Shown here: one piece after another, positions 32,918-36,773 of the stretch
Layout of the letters: every line of letters begins with the position of its first letter
Position numbering within the stretch: position 1 is the stretch's first letter
Assembly: GCA_030610815.1 (NCBI GenBank)
Contig: JAUWRA010000004.1
Location: 1 to 36,773, forward strand
Reading direction: 5' to 3'
DNA from: Methanosarcinales archaeon
GTDB lineage: Archaea; Halobacteriota; Methanosarcinia; Methanosarcinales; Methanocomedenaceae
DNA: 36,773 nucleotides
The notes under the pieces: model-generated
The model's database searches: none
Told to the model about the DNA's origin: nothing
The model's input: the letters and a program-made list of their open reading frames with translations, nothing else
Position numbers and translations under genes: made by a program

Positions 32918-34425
32918 TGGAACTCCAGTTCAGGATCAAGGGAAAGTTCAGGACCAGCGCAGACCCGGCACCGGCCAGGCAAGAAATACTTGACATGTTA
33001 AAGGATGCAGAGGGCACTATTCTTTCAAAGGGTGCCCCGGAAGGTATGGGTGCCGGTATTACGTCAATGGACGTGGATGGGGACGGGGTCGAACTGGAGA
33101 TCACTTCAGGCAGGTATGTGCGGGCCCATGATGCCATACTGCGGCTTCGTAAACCCCTGGCCGAACTGCTGGGTAAAGGGCACAGGATCGGTGTGCGGGG
33201 ACTGGAGATATCCGAATATGTGGTCAGTATACCCTCAGAGCAGCCCCTGAAAGAATTCAAACTACCCTATGTGAACAGTATGGAATATGCTGACGGTGCC
33301 ATCACCCTGTCACTGGAGTTGGGGCAGTCCGAGATAGAGAACCGGGTGCCTGATCGCATTATATCACTTGTTGAGGATAAGGTGAAAGCCCAGTCCTATG
33401 GCGGTAAGGGTGAGCACTGGAACCTGATGTGGGAGAGCGGGAAAAAGGAGCATGTATTTGACAGTGACCCTACAGATGAACTGATGAAGCGGGGCTGGAT
33501 AAAGCGGGGTGCCAGCCGGGGCCAGTGGATACACGGGCCGCAGAGTGTGGCTGTGTTTCGGGCTTTTGAGCGTATTGTTATGGAGGAGATTGTCAAGCCC
33601 CTGGGTTACAGGGAGATGATATTCCCAAAGCTGGTGACCTGGGATGTGTGGCAGCGCTCTGGTCATGCCAAGGGTGTGTATCCTGAGATATACTATGTAT
33701 GCCCGCCCAAGACCCGTGATCCTGAGTACTGGGAGGAAGTGGCAGACCACTACAAGGTCACTCTTGAGGTCCCTCTTGACATGATCGCTGAGAAGATCGA
33801 CAAACCTATTGGCGGGCTGTGTTATGCTCAGTGCCCTCCGTTCTGGCCGTTTTTGCAGGGTGAGACTATGCCTGATGACGGGCTGCCCCTGTATGTGTTC
33901 GACCGCAGTGGAACATCGCACCGTTATGAGAGCGGCGGCCTTCACGGCATGGAGCGGGTGGATGAGTTCCACAGAATTGAACTGGTGTTCATTGGTACGC
34001 CTGAGCAGGTTGTGGCGCATTCAGAGGATATGCAAAAGAGGTATATGCATATTTTCAATGATATCCTGGACCTGGAGTGGAGGACGGCATGGGTGACGCC
34101 CTGGTTTATGGCGCAGGAGGGGCTGGCCGGACTGGCGAATGAGACCCGGGTGGGTACTATTGATTATGAGGCTGTGATGCCGTATAGGGGTGAGGATGGT
34201 GAGTGGCTGGAGTTCCAGAACATGAGTGTGAACGGGGATAAGTATCCGAAGGGGTTTAATGTGAAGAGCCAGAGCAATAAGGAGTTGTGGTCCGGGTGCA
34301 GCGGGATCGGGCTTGAGCGGTGGGCGAGTGCTTTTTATGCTCAGAAGGGGCTGGATGTTGATGGGTGGCCTGAGGCTTTCAGGGAGATTGTTGGGGAGCT
34401 GCCTGAGGGGATCAGGTTCCTTTAG
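32917..34425 (+). CDS. serS: Seryl-tRNA synthetase, methanogen type (type 2)
   Basis: A 502-residue seryl-tRNA synthetase of the rare type 2, restricted to methanogens and near relatives. It joins serine to tRNA-Ser (and tRNA-Sec where present). The three zinc ligands known from the Methanosarcina barkeri enzyme appear at identical numbers: C306 (YAQCPPFW), E355 (FHRIEL) and C461 (WSGCSGIG). The N-terminal domain differs from the long coiled coil of usual SerRS, as expected. Motif 2 and 3 regions are [11 protein letters not shown] and [13 protein letters not shown] at 32917 overlaps pcc1's stop; GAGG nine bases upstream. Confidence 0.96.
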   Translation: MELQFRIKGKFRTSADPAPARQEILDMLKDAEGTILSKGAPEGMGAGITSMDVDGDGVELEITSGRYVRAHDAILRLRKPLAELLGKGHRIGVRGLEISEYVVSIPSEQPLKEFKLPYVNSMEYADGAITLSLELGQSEIENRVPDRIISLVEDKVKAQSYGGKGEHWNLMWESGKKEHVFDSDPTDELMKRGWIKRGASRGQWIHGPQSVAVFRAFERIVMEEIVKPLGYREMIFPKLVTWDVWQRSGHAKGVYPEIYYVCPPKTRDPEYWEEVADHYKVTLEVPLDMIAEKIDKPIGGLCYAQCPPFWPFLQGETMPDDGLPLYVFDRSGTSHRYESGGLHGMERVDEFHRIELVFIGTPEQVVAHSEDMQKRYMHIFNDILDLEWRTAWVTPWFMAQEGLAGLANETRVGTIDYEAVMPYRGEDGEWLEFQNMSVNGDKYPKGFNVKSQSNKELWSGCSGIGLERWASAFYAQKGLDVDGWPEAFREIVGELPEGIRFL

Positions 34426-34523
34426 ATGGGGTGGGGGTAAAAGATGGGGTATATACGCAGATGATGCCAAATGTAATTATTAAATACCTGCCAGACTAAT
34501 AAACACCTAAGGAGATATTAGAA

Positions 34524-34748
34524 ATGGAAAAATATACCCTTCCCGTAGTACTAGAAAAAGACGAACACGGCTATTTTGCAATGTGCCCGGCTTTGCAGGG
34601 CTGCTACTCGCAGGGGGATACCTACGAAGAAGCTCTTGAAAATATTAAAGATGCTATCCATCTGCATATAGAAGATATCCTCGAAAGCGGCGAAACTATT
34701 GAAAAGATCAGCTCTTTCAGCTTTGTTGCCCTTGAGGTAACCGCATGA
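34524..34748 (+). CDS. hicB: HicB-family antitoxin
   Basis: A 74-residue HicB protein with the partly degraded RNase H-like fold: LPVVLEKDEHGYFAMCPALQGCYSQGDTYEEALENIKDAI. No DNA-binding C-terminal domain is present, so it is the short HicB form. It binds and silences HicA. AAGGAG nine bases before ATG 34524, and a TATA-like TTATTAAATA near 34477-34486 support a promoter of its own. Its stop overlaps hicA (ATGA). Gene order antitoxin-toxin. Confidence 0.9.
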   Translation: MEKYTLPVVLEKDEHGYFAMCPALQGCYSQGDTYEEALENIKDAIHLHIEDILESGETIEKISSFSFVALEVTA

Positions 34749-34978
34749 GTGAAAAGTTACCAAGGGTAACTGCAAATGAGATGATCAAAATAGTTAATAA
34801 GTTGGGTTTTCATTTCTCAAGGCAATCAGGCAGCCATAAAATATACAAAAATGATGGAGGGAAAAGAGTAACCATTGCTTATCATAGTGGAAAAATCCTG
34901 CATCCGAAAGTTGTTAAAAGTATATTGGTCGATGCTGGATTATCTGTGGATGAATTTAAGAAGATGTTGAAAAAGTAA
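34745..34978 (+). CDS. hicA: HicA-family mRNA interferase toxin
   Basis: A 77-residue HicA (YcfA) toxin with a double-stranded RNA-binding-like fold. The catalytic histidine is H31 in QSGSHKIY. HSGKILHPKVVKSILVDAGLS is the family C-terminus. It is predicted to cut mRNA until bound by HicB. ATG at 34745 overlaps the hicB stop, so the toxin is made only with its antitoxin. Confidence 0.92.
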   Translation: MSEKLPRVTANEMIKIVNKLGFHFSRQSGSHKIYKNDGGKRVTIAYHSGKILHPKVVKSILVDAGLSVDEFKKMLKK

Positions 34979-35117
34979 ATCTTGCACTTATTCCGTGCTA
35001 CCTCCTATTTTTATAACAAAAACAATACGTAAGCGATAGAAACCTCATATCCATTTTTATTGGATTGTGCTGTAGTGATTTTTGCAAATTAAGTTTTTTT
35101 AATTTTTTTTTAATAAA

Positions 35118-35996
35118 TTAAATGATTGATGTGTTCATTTTTTTTATTAAATATGTTTTACATTCTCCTTTGTTCAAATCTCTGACATCAATAATTGCTT
35201 TACCATCTGATGAAATTGTTCCTTTTTCTATTGGAACATTATTTTCATAGATAATAAATGATTGATTTTTCCAAGAATCATACATTGTTGTATGAAAAAA
35301 TAGATTTGCGTCATCTGTTAATTCATAAGTTTTTCGTGCATATTTAATATCATAATCAGTATTTCTGATAAATAAATAAAATGAATCATTGGAATTCGGA
35401 GGCAAAGGCCGAAATACTATCGATGGTTGTTCTGGCTTTAGAATACGTTCTACATAAATTATATGAAGTAATACGGGATTTATTTCATCATCATTATATA
35501 TTAATACTGTTCGATTTGAAGAATTCACATAATTTTTAAACTTATATCCTCTACTATCATAAATATTATAAAAACCTTTTACATCAGTAAGTAATTCTAG
35601 TTTAATGTCATAAGCTGGTTTAAAATTTGAGATTTGTATTAAATATTCAGTATCATGAACTAAATCTGTGCCTCTATCAATGTAAGTTTGTGAACTTATT
35701 GGGGTTACACTTTGCCCCCATATTGGATAATCAGGTATTTCATATATGGCTAATCCTATCAAAACAATCGTAAAAATAGCTATAGCAATAGTAAGCAAAT
35801 AAAGACGCCGAGTCAATTTTTCTACTTTTTTTGATCCTTTTAAGTATAAATAACTCGCTAAAAAAATATTATCAGAATCCACACTGTGTTTATCAACAAC
35901 GCCTGCATTTTGTTCTAAATATTCCAAACAACTTTTTGCTCTGTCGTCTAATTTGTTTTCAGTGTCGTTGTTGATAGAATCATTCAAAATAATCAT
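35118..35996 (-). CDS. Single-pass membrane protein of unknown function
   Basis: A 292-residue protein without a family I recognise. The first 60 residues are charged and soluble (KLDDRAKSCLEYLEQNAG), then one membrane segment (YLLTIAIAIFTIVLIGLAIYEI, about 66-87), then a beta-rich domain of 200 residues (YLIQISNFKPAYDIKLELLTDVKG) that would face outward. The outer domain reads like an immunoglobulin-like or DUF-type fold. It is very AT-rich, and isolated between HicBA and the regulator at the end. Possibly a late arrival. Confidence 0.6.
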   Translation of the reverse strand: MIILNDSINNDTENKLDDRAKSCLEYLEQNAGVVDKHSVDSDNIFLASYLYLKGSKKVEKLTRRLYLLTIAIAIFTIVLIGLAIYEIPDYPIWGQSVTPISSQTYIDRGTDLVHDTEYLIQISNFKPAYDIKLELLTDVKGFYNIYDSRGYKFKNYVNSSNRTVLIYNDDEINPVLLHIIYVERILKPEQPSIVFRPLPPNSNDSFYLFIRNTDYDIKYARKTYELTDDANLFFHTTMYDSWKNQSFIIYENNVPIEKGTISSDGKAIIDVRDLNKGECKTYLIKKMNTSII

Positions 35997-36218
35997 TCAC
36001 CCTTTCCTTTTATTGAGCATCCGATACTCCATCTAAACATCTCACACCAAAAATGTATGTCATGTCTTTATCCACCAATTTGTTTAATGGAATATCTATT
36101 AACATAGAGTACTTAGTATTTTCTTTTTCTCTTTGTTCAATTTATTGTGCATATTTATTGGTTTTATCATTTATGCACCCACATGATGCCCTGCGTTTGT
36201 AACGAAGGGTTTTTCACT
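35997..36218. other. AT-rich intergenic stretch
   Basis: Between divergent genes; together with the operators and leader up to 36303 it makes 307 bases. I see no gene, repeat or hairpin in 35997-36218, apart from AT-rich promoter-like sequence for the membrane protein. Confidence 0.4.
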
Positions 36219-36269
36219 TTACCTATATAGGTAACCTATTTAAACCATATAAGTTACCTATATAGGTAA
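36219..36269 (+). promoter_or_regulatory. Promoter flanked by two identical palindromic operators
   Basis: The perfect 16-base palindrome TTACCTATATAGGTAA occurs twice, 36219-36234 and 36254-36269, 35 bases centre to centre. Between them is TATTTAAACCATATAA, holding the likely TATA box of the gene starting at 36304. Two operators on either side of the box would block TBP or polymerase when occupied. The operator function is inferred. Confidence 0.6.
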
Positions 36270-36303
36270 CGTACATAAACACATCATATTACCACCATAA
36301 ACA

Positions 36304-36773
36304 TGCGCGGAAAAATAAGAGACCGGATACTCAGGATACTCGCAAATAATCCGTCTGGAGATATCAGCAAATACAAGATTGCTAGGCAGGCTGACTGCTC
36401 TTACCCATGGGTGCGGGAATTTTTCCTAAAACTTGCCGAAATGGAACTGGTAAAGGATACTAAAGTCTTAGACTACCCTGCCCTGCTGCATTACTGGCAG
36501 TCTGTTCGCATCAAGCACAAACACAGGGAATACATGCTCAAAGACCCTTTGAAGCTCCTCAAACACACCCACCTATCCTATACATTGACCACATACCAGG
36601 CAGAAAATCTTGTCCAGAATTACCTGTTCCCAAGCAGGGTCGATATTTACATAAAAGAAAGTGATTGGGAGCAGTGGCATGATATACTCTCGAAAAAAGG
36701 ACTTGTAGGCAAAGGAAATGTGCGACTGATACTCTCAGATGAGCATGTTTTTTATAATTCCTTTGAAAAGGAT
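36304..36773 (+). CDS. Winged-helix regulator, AbiEi-antitoxin-like (partial)
   Basis: The frame from ATG 36304 is open to the window end, at least 156 residues. Residues 1-60 are a winged helix: IRDRILRILANNPSGDISKYKIARQADCSYPWVREFFLKLAEMELV. The following LHYWQSVRIKHKHREYMLKDPLKLLKHTHLSYTLTTYQAENLVQNYLFPSR is reminiscent of AbiEi-type antitoxins and related archaeal regulators, which often partner a nucleotidyltransferase toxin encoded next. That partner would be beyond the end of the window. The twin palindromes upstream fit negative autoregulation. It was missed by simple ORF calling because no stop is present. Confidence 0.6.

Noticed and set aside
33364-34020. A 218-codon minus-strand frame opposite serS
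   Set aside because: SerRS motifs on the other strand are unmistakable, so this is a shadow.

Overview
The window comes from an archaeon, most likely a methanogen or anaerobic methanotroph of the Methanosarcinales type. The strongest markers are a methanogen-type (type 2) seryl-tRNA synthetase with its zinc ligands at C306, E355 and C461, archaeal release factor aRF1, archaeal ribosomal protein S15, KEOPS subunit Pcc1, an archaeal RecJ-like DHH protein, an F420-dehydrogenase-type FrhB protein, a DUF22 protein, geranylgeranyl-reductase-type flavoproteins and a CooS-family protein. Translation starts mix ATG with several TTG and GTG codons behind good Shine-Dalgarno sites, and AT-rich TATA-type promoters are visible. 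The exact genus (for example an ANME-2 relative) is inference.

Layout. 1-3000 is accessory: the end of a GNAT acetyltransferase, an arsR-arsM arsenic operon, then a graveyard of a VapBC remnant, a truncated AlbA/HATPase-type regulator and a truncated type I restriction subunit. 3000-8350 is metabolic: a CooS-family protein lacking one C-cluster cysteine, archaeal triosephosphate isomerase, HisG, and two tandem DUF116 membrane proteins. 8350-11350 is AT-rich and looks inserted or rearranged: two geranylgeranyl-reductase-family flavoproteins, separated by a truncated duplicate of the DUF116 gene and a palindromic MITE-like element. 11.5-15 kb holds DUF22, zinc-ribbon, BofA-like, PAC2 and transglutaminase-like lipoprotein genes. 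15.0-15.9 kb is a gene-free repeat region: three repeats in a 201-bp register, split by a second MITE-like palindrome. 15.9-24.4 kb is housekeeping: DNPH1-type hydrolase, U32 peptidase-family protein, a YHS-FrhB fusion, aRF1 followed by a CDIN1-like TPD nuclease, and a class I fructose-1,6-bisphosphatase. 24.5-27.4 kb is a four-gene operon of single-pass pilin-like surface proteins. 27.5-30.5 kb is accessory (UPF0175/PIN toxin-antitoxin, zinc-ribbon protein, DUF234-type ATPase). 30.8-34.4 kb is an information-processing cluster: S15, RecJ-like, Pcc1, SerRS. The end carries HicBA, a membrane protein and the start of a winged-helix regulator with two identical palindromic operators.

Most noteworthy: (1) the CooS homologue has Glu where Ni-CODHs have Cys295, as in hybrid-cluster protein and the non-CODH enzyme CooS-V; (2) at least two palindromic non-coding elements share an outer terminal inverted repeat plus inner hairpin plan, one abutting a duplicated gene fragment and one splitting a repeat array; (3) the YHS-FrhB fusion, the aRF1/CDIN1-like pair and the pilin-like operon are poorly characterised combinations. 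I found no CRISPR array, rRNA or tRNA gene.
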